Shown here: piece by piece, positions 10,351 to 18,574 of the stretch | Position numbering within the stretch: the stretch's first letter is position 1 | How the letters are laid out: each line of letters begins with the position of its first letter | Source of the DNA: Villigracilis sp900696595 | GTDB taxonomy: Bacteria > Chloroflexota > Anaerolineae > Anaerolineales > Villigracilaceae | Assembly: GCA_030263615.1 (NCBI GenBank) | Contig: SZPH01000005.1 | Location: 1 to 64,000 of the forward strand | Direction: 5' to 3' | DNA: 64,000 nucleotides | Made by a program: the position numbers and the translations under genes | The notes under the pieces: model-generated | Seen by the model: only the letters and a program-made list of their open reading frames with translations | What the model was told of the DNA's origin: nothing | Databases searched by the model: none

Positions 10351-11892
10351 TCATGGTTTTTTTTCGTAGACCGCAATATCCTGCGCGTAATAAACCCGGG
10401 CGTAGCCGGGATTCATTTGAAAGGAGCGCCCAAGTTTCCCTTTGGCGCGGTTCGCCGCGAGGACGGCGTAATCATACGGCAGGTCGTTTTCCCGCGACCA
10501 GCGCTCGACGCAGTCTACGGAATCGCACCTCTGTAATTCCGAGAGAAGGGAATAACGCCGAAAAAAGCCGTCCGCAAGCGTCCATTCATAACCTTGAATG
10601 GTGGATTGGCTGTGGCGTTGCGTAAGAGCGGGAAACCACTCTGCGAACGGGTCGGTTTCCGGGCTCAAGACGCCGGTCAACGGCAGAAAGAACGCGTCGG
10701 CGGGCGTATTTAATTCGATCCAGCTCATGGCGTCGCGTTCGCCGGGGGTAAGACTGTTTCCCACCAGGCGAAATCCATACAGGTTTGATTCGATGAACAT
10801 ATAGATCAGGATGCCCAATAAAATGTTATTGACCTTTTTGTCTTTATGAATTTCCGCCGCCGGCTTGCGCCCCAGGATCGAGATTGACCGGGGAATTGCC
10901 TGCGCAAAGACCAGCGCCAGCATCATCGCCAAAGGGTAATTCGCCACACTTGGGGCGCTGCGCGGCTCGACCAGATACGGCAGAAGAACCCAGAGCGACA
11001 ACAGATATTGCCGCGTCCAAAGCGACCAGATAAGGCCGATTATTCGCAAAATCGCCAAGACAGGGGTGACGTCCGCGCCAATCAATAAATCTCCCAAAGC
11101 GATCCAGACGGGTTTCCCATTGTAGCCGGTATGCAAAGCGGAGAAAAAGGGAAGCAGCCCGTGATATGAAACGACCGTCAACCACCAGGGAGACGTTGCA
11201 AGCAGAACGCCGACGCCTATCAATATTGCCCGCCCAAAAGACCCGGCGTTCCGCCCGTAAAAAAACCACAACAGTACACAAATGGCGGCGGTATGCAAGC
11301 CGGCTTCGGGGTGGCTAAGAACCGTCAATGAGCAATAAAGGATTGACAATGCGGTATTCCACGCCGTCCCGGATTTAAATACGCGCAAAACCGACAGGGC
11401 GGCGAGCAGTAAAAAGATCGAACCAAAACTGCGCGTGAGACCGCCGCCCATCACGAACCACCCATACGCCCCCGGCATAAGCGCGTAAAATCCGGCAGCC
11501 AGGGCGCCCAACTGCTTTGACGAGAGAATCTCGGAGGTTAACAAATAAAAAACGAGGATGGATGCCGTATTAACGAGCGGAGGCAGCCAGCGAAGCGTGT
11601 CTATATCCGAAGCGCCAAAAATGTCCGATGAAAATCGGGCAAAATAAAACCCGAACGGCGGATAGGCGAAGGGGATGTTCAATCGGTTATAGGATGTAAA
11701 CTCGGGCAAAATGCCCCGGCTTTCCCGCAGGTCCTGGATCATGCTCAGGAACATGCCTCCATCATTGAGGGGAAAACCAGTCATGAGTCCGGGAAAGAAG
11801 CGGACAAAAGCCCCGAAAAGAACCGAGATTCCGAGAATTAAGCCAATCCATTCAGCCTGGGTAAGAGTCTTCGATTCATTTATTTTATTCAC
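10351..11892 (-). CDS. Multi-spanning GT-C-like membrane protein (putative dolichyl-phosphate-mannose-type transferase)
   Basis: The protein of about 513 residues has at least ten hydrophobic segments and an early acidic motif in the first extracytoplasmic loop (PLNDGGMFLSMIQD), as in GT-C glycosyltransferases that use polyprenyl-phosphate sugars. The C-terminal 120 residues are soluble (WIELNTPADAFFLPLTG onward), like the DUF6541-type membrane proteins. I place the start at GTG 11892 because TTGACA (11923-11928) and TACAAT (11899-11904) lie 18 bp apart just upstream, leaving only 6 nt before GTG. The GTG at 11946 would begin upstream of these promoter boxes and is less likely. Substrate is not deducible. 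Confidence 0.7.
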   Translation of the reverse strand: MNKINESKTLTQAEWIGLILGISVLFGAFVRFFPGLMTGFPLNDGGMFLSMIQDLRESRGILPEFTSYNRLNIPFAYPPFGFYFARFSSDIFGASDIDTLRWLPPLVNTASILVFYLLTSEILSSKQLGALAAGFYALMPGAYGWFVMGGGLTRSFGSIFLLLAALSVLRVFKSGTAWNTALSILYCSLTVLSHPEAGLHTAAICVLLWFFYGRNAGSFGRAILIGVGVLLATSPWWLTVVSYHGLLPFFSALHTGYNGKPVWIALGDLLIGADVTPVLAILRIIGLIWSLWTRQYLLSLWVLLPYLVEPRSAPSVANYPLAMMLALVFAQAIPRSISILGRKPAAEIHKDKKVNNILLGILIYMFIESNLYGFRLVGNSLTPGERDAMSWIELNTPADAFFLPLTGVLSPETDPFAEWFPALTQRHSQSTIQGYEWTLADGFFRRYSLLSELQRCDSVDCVERWSRENDLPYDYAVLAANRAKGKLGRSFQMNPGYARVYYAQDIAVYEKKP

Positions 11893-11898
11893 TTTTGG

Positions 11899-11928
11899 AT
11901 TGTAATAAGAAATAGATGGAGATGTCAA
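11899..11928 (-). promoter_or_regulatory. Sigma70-type promoter giving a leaderless mRNA for the GT-C-like gene
   Basis: On the minus strand TTGACA (11923-11928), an 18-bp spacer and TACAAT (11899-11904) precede GTG at 11892 by 6 nt. Transcription would begin at or within 2 nt of the start codon, with no room for a Shine-Dalgarno. Confidence 0.65.
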
Positions 11929-12044
11929 CGCGGCAAATCCAAACACCCTTCCGCCAAGGCGTTACAAGGCAAGGCGATGCACAAAGCCTCCGTCCCCAAC
12001 GGGAGCGGCTATGTGTGTTTGTAATAACACATTGAATCGGTGAA

Positions 12045-12073
12045 AAAGCCCCGCCATTATGCGGGCGGGGCTT
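12045..12073 (-). terminator. Terminator of hppA
   Basis: An 11-bp GC-rich stem (AAAGCCCCGCC with GGCGGGGCTTT) with a short loop lies 26 bp beyond the hppA stop. A-rich and T-rich flanks let it work on the minus strand. Confidence 0.85.
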
Positions 12074-12098
12074 TCATCGCTTTCCTTTACTTCTTCCT

Positions 12099-14585
12099 TT
12101 ACTTCTTCTTTGCGCTTTTCTTTACGGCTCTTGCAGGCTTCACATCCGCCGCCATCTCCTGGGCGGGAGCCTTGGAGCGCATCACTGCCCAGGCGAGGAC
12201 GCCGAGCAGGAGGGCGGATACGCCCCAAACTGCATATAGAGCCGGTCCTTGAACGCCCTGATACTGCACAACGATGGGCGCGATGATGACCGCCACGAGA
12301 TTCACGACCTTGATCATCGGGTTGAGCGCGGGACCGGCCGTATCCTTAAAGGGATCGCCGACCGTATCGCCGACCACGCCAGCCTTGTGGCGTTCGGAGC
12401 CCTTGCCGAGATTCTTCGCCGGGTCCTTCGGTTCGTCTTCAATCAATTTCTTGGCGTTATCCCACGCGCCGCCGGAGTTGTTGAGGAAGACCGCCAACAA
12501 CTGACCGGAAACAATGATACCCGCCAAAAAGCCGCCGAGCGCTTCCACGTTCAGGAGCAAGCCGACGACGATCGGGGTTACAACGCCAAGAAGCGCCAGT
12601 GAGACCAATTCCTTTTGCGCGGCGGTAGTGGAGATGGAGACGGCTTGCGCGTAATCGGGTTTCACTTTGCCGTCCAACACGCCCAGTTTGAACTGGCGGC
12701 GGACTTCCAGCACGATGAGAGACGCCGCGCGGGCGACAGCCTGAATGGCAAAGGAGGAGAACAACCACGGCAAAGCGCCGCCGAGCAACATACCGACAAA
12801 CACCTGCGGAAGGTCAACGCGGATGCCGACGGCTTGAATCTGTTCCGCCGCGGGAACGCCGAAGCCGGCTTGCGCGCGGGAGACATCCACAAGGAAAGAG
12901 CCGAAGAGCGATACCGCCGCGATTACCGCAGAGCCGATTGCCACGCCCTTGGTGATGGCTTTGGTGGTGTTGCCCACCGCGTCGAGGTCTGCCATGATCT
13001 GCTGGGCGCGCTTGGTATCTTTATCGGTCTTGCCGGACCAGGACATCTCGCCGATGCCGTTGGCGTTATCCGCAATGGGACCGAAGGAGTCCATCGCCAC
13101 GTTGTTGCCGGTCAGGGTCAACATGCCGATGCCGGTCATTGCCACGCCGTACAAAATGAAGGTTGCCTTTTCCACGCCTTCAATGCCCGGAATGGTTCCA
13201 AAGATAAAGATGGAGGCGATGATGGTCAAGGCGATGACGACCACCGACCAGACCGAGGACTCAAAGCCGACTGAAACGCCGTTTAGGATCAAGGTCGCAG
13301 GGCCTGTATCCGCCGCCTTTTTGATGTCGTTCACAGGCGCGGCGTGAGTGCCGGTGAAATATTCGGTCAGGCGGTCAATCAGGATGGCAAGCAGGACGCC
13401 CACGCCGACAGCCGTCGGCATACGCCACCAGCCGCCCCATTGATTCATTTCGGCGGTGTTCAAGTAAAAATAACCGGCGATGAAGAACAAAACGGAGGAG
13501 ATGGCCGCCGAGGTGAGGAAGCCTCTGAAGATGGCTTTCATGGCGTCTTCGCTCTTGCCGGTTTCGCCGCCGCGCACATAGTATGTGCCGATAATGGACG
13601 CCAACACGCCGATACCGCGCACCATCAGCGGGAAGACGATCCACTCGAGGCGGCCCGTCGCATGCCAGAGAGCCAGGCCGAGGATCAAGCCGGAGACGAT
13701 GGTCACTTCATATGACTCGAAGATGTCTGCCGCCATACCGGCGCAATCGCCGACATTATCGCCCACCAGGTCCGCCACCACCGCCGGGTTGCGCGGATCG
13801 TCCTCAGGGATGCCCGCTTCGACCTTCCCGACCAGGTCTGCGCCCACGTCCGCGGCTTTGGTGAAGATACCGCCGCCAACGCGCATGAACAGCGCGAGGA
13901 GTGTGCCGCCGAAGCCGAAGCCAAGCAGGGCGTCCGGCGCGGCGATGCCAAGGATGATGAAAATGGTTGTTCCGCCCAGCAGACCCAAGCCGTCGGTCAG
14001 CATACCGGTAATCGTCCCGGCGCGATAGGCGATACGAAGCGAGTCGCCGAAGGACCTGCGGGAAGCGGATGCCACGCGGACGTTGGCTTCAACCGCCATG
14101 CGCATGCCGATCTGACCGACCGTCAACGAGAAGAACGAGCCCATGACGAAGGCAAAAGCGCGCGCAATGCCGATCAGTAATTGAACCTGCCGGTATGCAG
14201 CAAGATTATTTTCCGGCGTCAACGTATTAACGCAGGCTTCCACTGCTTCCTTTGCGGCCGCGCGATCCATTCCTGCGCCAATTTTCTGAATGGCGCTGCA
14301 ATGCCATGCAGAAGCCTCAGGTGAGGGGGGAACAACATAAACGGAAAGGAAGAGGGCGATGGTCAGAACGCCGATCAACGGCAGGATGGACCAAAATTGC
14401 TTCGTCAGATAAGCATTCGCGCCGGACTTGATCGCGCCCCAAACCTCCTGCATTTTCGGCGTTCCTTTATCTTCGCCGAGAATCTGCGAGCGTAAAAAAA
14501 CCGCGTACCCGAGCCCAAGCCATGCAACGCCAAAGACAGCCCAGATCGCGATCTGTTCAATGCTGGATAATCCCATAGTGAACAT
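12099..14585 (-). CDS. hppA: K+-independent membrane H+-translocating pyrophosphatase
   Basis: The 828-residue, roughly 16-helix membrane enzyme couples pyrophosphate hydrolysis to proton pumping. The catalytic loop DVGADLVGKVEAGIPEDDPRNP (246-267) and DNVGD (276-280) and a late DNSGGAWDNAKK-like NNSGGAWDNAKK are present. At residues 539-545 the sequence is NTTKAIT: Lys 542 and Thr 545 are the residues that mark the K+-independent group, where K+-dependent enzymes carry Ala and Gly/Ala. ATG at 14585 follows GGAGGAGT at good spacing, so the leading MFTM is kept. The C-terminus is a Lys/Ala-rich tail. It may energise the membrane and drain biosynthetic PPi. Confidence 0.96.
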   Translation of the reverse strand: MFTMGLSSIEQIAIWAVFGVAWLGLGYAVFLRSQILGEDKGTPKMQEVWGAIKSGANAYLTKQFWSILPLIGVLTIALFLSVYVVPPSPEASAWHCSAIQKIGAGMDRAAAKEAVEACVNTLTPENNLAAYRQVQLLIGIARAFAFVMGSFFSLTVGQIGMRMAVEANVRVASASRRSFGDSLRIAYRAGTITGMLTDGLGLLGGTTIFIILGIAAPDALLGFGFGGTLLALFMRVGGGIFTKAADVGADLVGKVEAGIPEDDPRNPAVVADLVGDNVGDCAGMAADIFESYEVTIVSGLILGLALWHATGRLEWIVFPLMVRGIGVLASIIGTYYVRGGETGKSEDAMKAIFRGFLTSAAISSVLFFIAGYFYLNTAEMNQWGGWWRMPTAVGVGVLLAILIDRLTEYFTGTHAAPVNDIKKAADTGPATLILNGVSVGFESSVWSVVVIALTIIASIFIFGTIPGIEGVEKATFILYGVAMTGIGMLTLTGNNVAMDSFGPIADNANGIGEMSWSGKTDKDTKRAQQIMADLDAVGNTTKAITKGVAIGSAVIAAVSLFGSFLVDVSRAQAGFGVPAAEQIQAVGIRVDLPQVFVGMLLGGALPWLFSSFAIQAVARAASLIVLEVRRQFKLGVLDGKVKPDYAQAVSISTTAAQKELVSLALLGVVTPIVVGLLLNVEALGGFLAGIIVSGQLLAVFLNNSGGAWDNAKKLIEDEPKDPAKNLGKGSERHKAGVVGDTVGDPFKDTAGPALNPMIKVVNLVAVIIAPIVVQYQGVQGPALYAVWGVSALLLGVLAWAVMRSKAPAQEMAADVKPARAVKKSAKKK

Positions 14586-14713
14586 GAAACGATACTCCTC
14601 CTACAGAGATGAAAAAATAAAGGCTTTCGCCTTTTTTAAGCAGGGGGATTTTACAGGCGGGAGGGGTTTATGTCAAGAAAATGAGCGCGGAATTAATCGC
14701 CTTCGAAAAGTGT

Positions 14714-14742
14714 TTGACATACCCCATCAAACCTGATACCAT
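14714..14742 (+). promoter_or_regulatory. Promoter of the A-type Fe-S carrier gene
   Basis: A perfect TTGACA (14714-14719) is followed at 17 bp by TACCAT (14737-14742), which is preceded by TG as in extended -10 promoters. The predicted transcript has a leader of about 27 nt with AAGGAGA before the ATG at 14776. Confidence 0.65.
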
Positions 14743-14775
14743 TTATCGAAATTGGAAAAGATCAAGGAGAACTTT

Positions 14776-15180
14776 ATGCTCCAGGAAATCAACACACGGC
14801 TCTTCACCCTAACCCCGGCCGCCAGCGAGGCGGTGCGGAATATCCTGACCGAACGCAATCTCGATGGCTACGCCCTGCGCGTATATGTGGCGGGCGGCGG
14901 ATGTTGCGGCGTGAACTTCGGTATGGCGCTCGATAACAATTTCCGCGATGTGGACACAACCTTCGAGTCTGGCGGCGTGAAAGTAGTTGTGGACGAAGTC
15001 TCGATGGACTACCTGCGCGAAGCCACGGTGGATTTTATCAACGACCCCATACACGGCGCGGGCTTTGCAGTGAATAGCCCCCACTCGAAAAGCCACGGTC
15101 ACGGCGAAGGCGGATGCGGATGCGGTTCAAACGGAGGCGGGTGCGGGTGCGGCGGCGGCTCGTGCGGCTGCCAAAACTGA
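14776..15180 (+). CDS. A-type Fe-S cluster carrier (HesB/IscA/ErpA family) with Cys-Gly tail
   Basis: The 134-residue protein carries the family core, with Cys in GGGCCGVNFGM (C43/C44) and the C-terminal CGC pair (C114, C116). Unlike typical 105-120 residue members it ends in a Gly-Cys repeat with four further cysteines (C123, C125, C130, C132), preceded by a His-rich stretch HSKSHGHGEG. ATG at 14776 is chosen because AAGGAGA sits 6-12 nt upstream; an earlier ATG at 14752 has no such site. It should receive and pass on Fe-S clusters. The tail could bind extra metal or clusters, which is inference. Confidence 0.9.
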   Translation: MLQEINTRLFTLTPAASEAVRNILTERNLDGYALRVYVAGGGCCGVNFGMALDNNFRDVDTTFESGGVKVVVDEVSMDYLREATVDFINDPIHGAGFAVNSPHSKSHGHGEGGCGCGSNGGGCGCGGGSCGCQN

Positions 15181-15315
15181 CGCGACTCATTTCAAATCAA
15201 AAGGGTGTATTTCATTTCAGTTGAAAACGTCCTGTTCGCGAAAACCTTCGGGGCGTTTTTCTTCAAATTGTTTGAAACGCTCCCAATCGGACGCGCTCGC
15301 TTTACACATGAGTAA

Positions 15316-15343
15316 AGACAGGCTTCGCGCCTGTCTTTTTTTA
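15316..15343 (+). terminator. Rho-independent terminator after the A-type carrier gene
   Basis: The stem AGACAGGC / GCCTGTCT with a TTCGC loop is followed directly by seven T. It lies about 135 bp beyond the stop codon and is the clearest classical terminator in the window. Confidence 0.9.
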
Positions 15344-15389
15344 TCACAAGCGAACTTTGCCGCGCGCGACAGGCGCGAGATATTGCATG

Positions 15390-16010
15390 TCACCTGCCCC
15401 GCAGGAATGAGATCAACGCCCCAAACGCGCCGATGAAACCGAAACCGATGATGAGCAAACCGGCGGGAACCCGGCTCGAGGAATCAGGGTTTGGAAGGAA
15501 AGTGGGGACGACAAACTCCGGCGGCGGCGTGAAAGTCGGAAGGCGGGTCGGGGTCACGGGTTCGATGAAGGCGGCGGCAAGAGTCGGGTCAATCGTCGGC
15601 GTGGAGAGAGGCGTTGGCGTGCTGGGGGCAGGGACAACAGGGAGCCGTCCCGTCTTGATGATGGTCACATAAGGACCGTACACCCACGCGACCGAATCAG
15701 GCACTCCCGGATAATAAACCTGTATCCAGTCCTCGTCCTCCGAGATCCCCAGTGCGGGAACCTCCTGCCCGAGAAGGAGAACGCCGACAGACGGATAGAG
15801 ATAAGAACTCGGTCCAGCGTAAACGTTGACGATCTCAAGGTCGAGGTTGACGCGCACAATCATGCCCGTCTCCGTTCCGGTCACGGTGGGAACTGAGCCT
15901 GTGGGTTGTTGCGCAACAGCCAAATCTTGCGCGGGCGAAAAGAAGAGCGACAGCGCTCCCGCGCAAACAGCAAGCAAAAACGCAACGGGGCGTTTTCCAA
16001 AACCGGGCAT
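15390..16010 (-). CDS. Secreted SH3-like protein with C-terminal membrane anchor
   Basis: The 206-residue product has a signal peptide (basic MPGFGKRP, hydrophobic core to about residue 30, AVAQQP after it), one bacterial SH3-like module (about residues 45-115, with VYAGPSSYLYPSVGVLLLGQEVPALG and DWIQVYYPG), a Thr/Pro-rich linker and a final membrane helix ending in SFLRGR. Start ATG 16010 follows AGGTGA, which overlaps the stop of the upstream paralogue 10 nt away. SH3-like modules of this type usually bind peptidoglycan or surface peptides. Its exact partner is unknown. Confidence 0.8.
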   Translation of the reverse strand: MPGFGKRPVAFLLAVCAGALSLFFSPAQDLAVAQQPTGSVPTVTGTETGMIVRVNLDLEIVNVYAGPSSYLYPSVGVLLLGQEVPALGISEDEDWIQVYYPGVPDSVAWVYGPYVTIIKTGRLPVVPAPSTPTPLSTPTIDPTLAAAFIEPVTPTRLPTFTPPPEFVVPTFLPNPDSSSRVPAGLLIIGFGFIGAFGALISFLRGR

Positions 16011-16020
16011 ATGGCTGTTC

Positions 16021-16626
16021 TCACCTGCGGACAGACGAGAGAAGAAAACCGATCGCCCCCAACACCACAAAGGCTATAATGATGGACGCCCAGGGAAACG
16101 ACATTGAAAACCGTCCAGACTCTTCAAACCGAATCGGTTCACGAGTTGGACCCGGCGTATATGTAGGCAGGCGCGTCGCAGTCGGCTGAATGACAAACTG
16201 CGCCTCAAGCGTCGGGTCAATGGTGGATGTGGCGGGCGGAATCGGAGTCGGTGGCGGCGCAATGACCCGGAGCGTGACGCCAGGGGGAGAAACCGCGACC
16301 AACGGCGAATATACCCAGCCCCTGCCCCCGGGCGCGGAAGGAAACTCGATCTGAATCCAATCCCCTCCCTGCGAACGCCCGAATGCGGGGACGGTCGAAC
16401 CCGTCGGCAAGACGCCTACAATCGGGTAAATCGTCGAACTTGGGCCAAGCCGCACATTGATCTGCGGCTCGGTGGTGATGACGGTGACGAATAAATCGGC
16501 TTGAGCGGGAGGGGTATCCGTCGGCTGTTGAGCCAGCGCCGGGCGCGGGGACGAGGCGGGGGACAATCCGCATAGAAGGACAATGATCGTAAAAATCAAT
16601 GCAAGGGGAAACTTGAATCGGGTCAT
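16021..16626 (-). CDS. Secreted SH3-like protein, paralogue of its downstream neighbour
   Basis: The 201-residue protein has the same plan as the gene at 15390: signal peptide ending near ALAQQ, an SH3-like module with NVRLGPSSTIYPIVGVLPTGS and DWIQIEFPS, a Pro/Thr linker and a C-terminal helix ending in SVRR. The shared pattern GPSSxxYPxVGVL shows a tandem duplication. I chose ATG 16626 for the best signal peptide; a TTG at 16656 lies 5 nt after a possible -10 box, so a longer leaderless form cannot be excluded. It is divergent from the zinc-ribbon gene, 49 bp away. Confidence 0.78.
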   Translation of the reverse strand: MTRFKFPLALIFTIIVLLCGLSPASSPRPALAQQPTDTPPAQADLFVTVITTEPQINVRLGPSSTIYPIVGVLPTGSTVPAFGRSQGGDWIQIEFPSAPGGRGWVYSPLVAVSPPGVTLRVIAPPPTPIPPATSTIDPTLEAQFVIQPTATRLPTYTPGPTREPIRFEESGRFSMSFPWASIIIAFVVLGAIGFLLSSVRR

Positions 16627-16659
16627 TTCGTTAAATTTCCGAAAGGAGAATCGCAAAGG

Positions 16660-16671
16660 CGATTATAATCG
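16660..16671. promoter_or_regulatory. Palindromic shared -10 box between divergent genes
   Basis: The perfect 12-bp palindrome CGATTATAATCG contains TATAAT on both strands (plus 16664-16669, minus 16662-16667). On the plus strand it ends 6 nt before the ATG at 16676, implying a leaderless mRNA. On the minus strand it would serve the SH3-like pair. Transcription in the two directions should be mutually exclusive. Confidence 0.6.
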
Positions 16672-16675
16672 AGTT

Positions 16676-17266
16676 ATGGAGAGGAAACTTTTTCACGGAA
16701 AGATCGCGCCGGCGGATATTGCCCAGGCATTATTGGCGGAATTCAACCAGGGCAACATGCGCGCGCAGACGCTCGGCCATAGCGACCGGATGGTGGTGCA
16801 ACTGGGGACCCGCCCCGACGCCATGTCCGGCGGGCAGACGGCGCTAACCATCACCATTCAATCCATCGAAGACGAAGGCATCATGGTCGAACTGGGCCAA
16901 CAAGCCTGGCTTGGCGTCGCGGCAAGCCTGGGAGTGAGCGCGCTTGCCGCCATCAAAAACCCATTTAGCCTGTTGGGACGGTTGGACGACATCGCCCAGG
17001 ATATCGAAAACCTGCAAATCAAAGAAAAGGTTTGGGCGGCGATATCGCAGGCGGCTCGCGCGGCGGGGGCCTCGGCTGAACTTTCGGAAAACCTGAAACG
17101 CACGACCTGTGAATATTGCCATACCGCCAACCGGGTCGGCGACCCATCCTGCACTGCCTGCGGAGCCCCGCTGGGAACGGCTCAGCCGAAAACCTGCCCG
17201 CATTGCGGATATGTGGTCAAGCAGAGCGCGCGCGCCTGTCCCAACTGCAACCGCCCCTTTTTTTAA
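16676..17266 (+). CDS. Double zinc-ribbon protein of unknown function
   Basis: The 196-residue protein has an N-terminal alpha/beta part (1-75), a hydrophobic glycine-rich segment around 75-100 (one possible membrane helix), and two C-terminal zinc ribbons with Cys pairs C145/C148-C159/C162 and C174/C177-C188/C191. The start ATG 16676 sits 6 nt after TATAAT with no Shine-Dalgarno, so the transcript appears leaderless. It is 4 nt upstream of fhaA, so it probably belongs to the wall-synthesis operon that follows. I do not recognise a named family. Confidence 0.8.
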   Translation: MERKLFHGKIAPADIAQALLAEFNQGNMRAQTLGHSDRMVVQLGTRPDAMSGGQTALTITIQSIEDEGIMVELGQQAWLGVAASLGVSALAAIKNPFSLLGRLDDIAQDIENLQIKEKVWAAISQAARAAGASAELSENLKRTTCEYCHTANRVGDPSCTACGAPLGTAQPKTCPHCGYVVKQSARACPNCNRPFF

Positions 17267-17270
17267 AAAA

Positions 17271-18092
17271 ATGAACCTTCGCGAACTCGAAGCGCGTTTA
17301 CAAAACCTGATCGAGGTGGATTTGCTCAGAGTCCTGCCGGGCAAGATGGTGGAAGACGTAATTGTACAGAAACTCGCCGCCGCCATCCAGCATAACAGCC
17401 TCACAGTCAATGGAGAGATCGTCATCCCGGACGTCTACACCCTTGTCGTGAATCCCGAAACGGGCGGCGACTGGAAAGACGAAGGCTTGCTTACAGTTAT
17501 CTTGCATTCCATCTCCGCCGTCGCCCGGGAGGCGGGTTTTAAGTTTACAATATCGCCGACCGTCACTGTGGCAACCGACGAAAAAATCCGCCTCAATGAT
17601 GTCGAAATAATGACTTCTCATCGGATAGAAATCATGTCAGAAACAAACGCAATCCCGCCGGGCGCCGGCAGCCTCGATACGGCTGAGATCATTCCCGAAA
17701 ATTCCTTCCTGATCGTGGAAGGGGTGAAGATCTATCCGCTCACCCAGCCTGTGATCAACATCGGGCGCAGGCTGGACAACCAGTTGATCATAGACGACCC
17801 GCGCGTCTCCCGCAACCACGCCCAACTGCGCGCCATCAAGGGACGCTACGTGGTATTCGATTTAAACTCCACCGGCGGCACTTTCGTCAACGGGCAACGC
17901 ACCAGCCAGAGCGTACTCTATCCAGGAGATGTCGTCTCGCTGGCGGGTGTGGCGTTGATCTTCGGCCAGGACAACCCTCTCCCCCGCCCCGATTTAAAGG
18001 AAACCGCCCCATTCAAAAACCAGGGTTCGGAAGACCGACCCACCGCGCTCCTCTCACAAGATCACTCCACGGCAGATTTCAAGAAGAAATGA
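17271..18092 (+). CDS. fhaA: FhaA-like protein: DUF3662 plus FHA domain
   Basis: The 273-residue protein has an N-terminal DUF3662-type domain (about 1-115; MNLRELEARLQNLIE..., PDVYTLVVNP) and a C-terminal FHA phosphothreonine-binding domain (160-232) with the signature residues IGRRLDN, VSRNHAQL and STGGTFVNG all intact. This is the architecture of actinobacterial FhaA, which regulates peptidoglycan synthesis. It has no Shine-Dalgarno and starts 4 nt after the zinc-ribbon gene, suggesting coupling. It overlaps fhaB by 4 nt. No Ser/Thr kinase gene is in the window. Confidence 0.9.
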   Translation: MNLRELEARLQNLIEVDLLRVLPGKMVEDVIVQKLAAAIQHNSLTVNGEIVIPDVYTLVVNPETGGDWKDEGLLTVILHSISAVAREAGFKFTISPTVTVATDEKIRLNDVEIMTSHRIEIMSETNAIPPGAGSLDTAEIIPENSFLIVEGVKIYPLTQPVINIGRRLDNQLIIDDPRVSRNHAQLRAIKGRYVVFDLNSTGGTFVNGQRTSQSVLYPGDVVSLAGVALIFGQDNPLPRPDLKETAPFKNQGSEDRPTALLSQDHSTADFKKK

Positions 18093-18574
18093 GCGGATCC
18101 ATCGTTTTGATTGCGCGGTTACTGGCGACGATTGCATTATACGGATTCCTCGCCTGGGCGTTCATATTTCTCTACAGGGAGATTCAACGCCAGGGCGCGG
18201 CGCTGTCGAACCGGCGCGTGCCGGGAATCAGCGTCATGGTCAAACAGCCCGGCGGCAGGGGCGCGTTGAAATATTTCAATCAAGCCGAAATCGCCATCGG
18301 GCGCGACCCCGGGTGCGACATTTCCCTCACAGACGACACCGTCTCAGCGCGACACGCCCACCTTACCTTTCACCACAACCAATGGTGGCTGGAAGACCTC
18401 GCCTCCACCAATGGGACGAGACTGAACGGACTGCCCGTCGAAACGCCGACCGTGATCACCTCCGGCGACGAGATCCAATGCGGAGGAGCGGGGTTGAACG
18501 TCAGCCTGTCCGAAAATGTGATCATCGAACCGACCCAAAGACTCGAAAAACAAAGACCGTCGAAACCGCAATGA
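18089..18574 (+). CDS. fhaB: FhaB-like protein: membrane helix plus FHA domain
   Basis: The 161-residue protein has one N-terminal membrane helix (about 5-30) and a cytoplasmic FHA domain (about 65-140) with IGRDPGCDISL, VSARHAHL and STNGTRLNG, so the pThr-binding Arg, Ser, His and Asn are present. The layout is that of actinobacterial FhaB/FipA, which sits beside rodA and pbpA. Its ATG overlaps the fhaA stop (ATGA), and its own stop overlaps the next ATG in the same way, so four genes look translationally coupled. Confidence 0.9.
   Translation: MSGSIVLIARLLATIALYGFLAWAFIFLYREIQRQGAALSNRRVPGISVMVKQPGGRGALKYFNQAEIAIGRDPGCDISLTDDTVSARHAHLTFHHNQWWLEDLASTNGTRLNGLPVETPTVITSGDEIQCGGAGLNVSLSENVIIEPTQRLEKQRPSKPQ

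Noticed and set aside
12099..14585. Many long open frames opposite hppA
   Set aside because: High GC codon use creates antisense open frames; the hppA frame is fully conserved.
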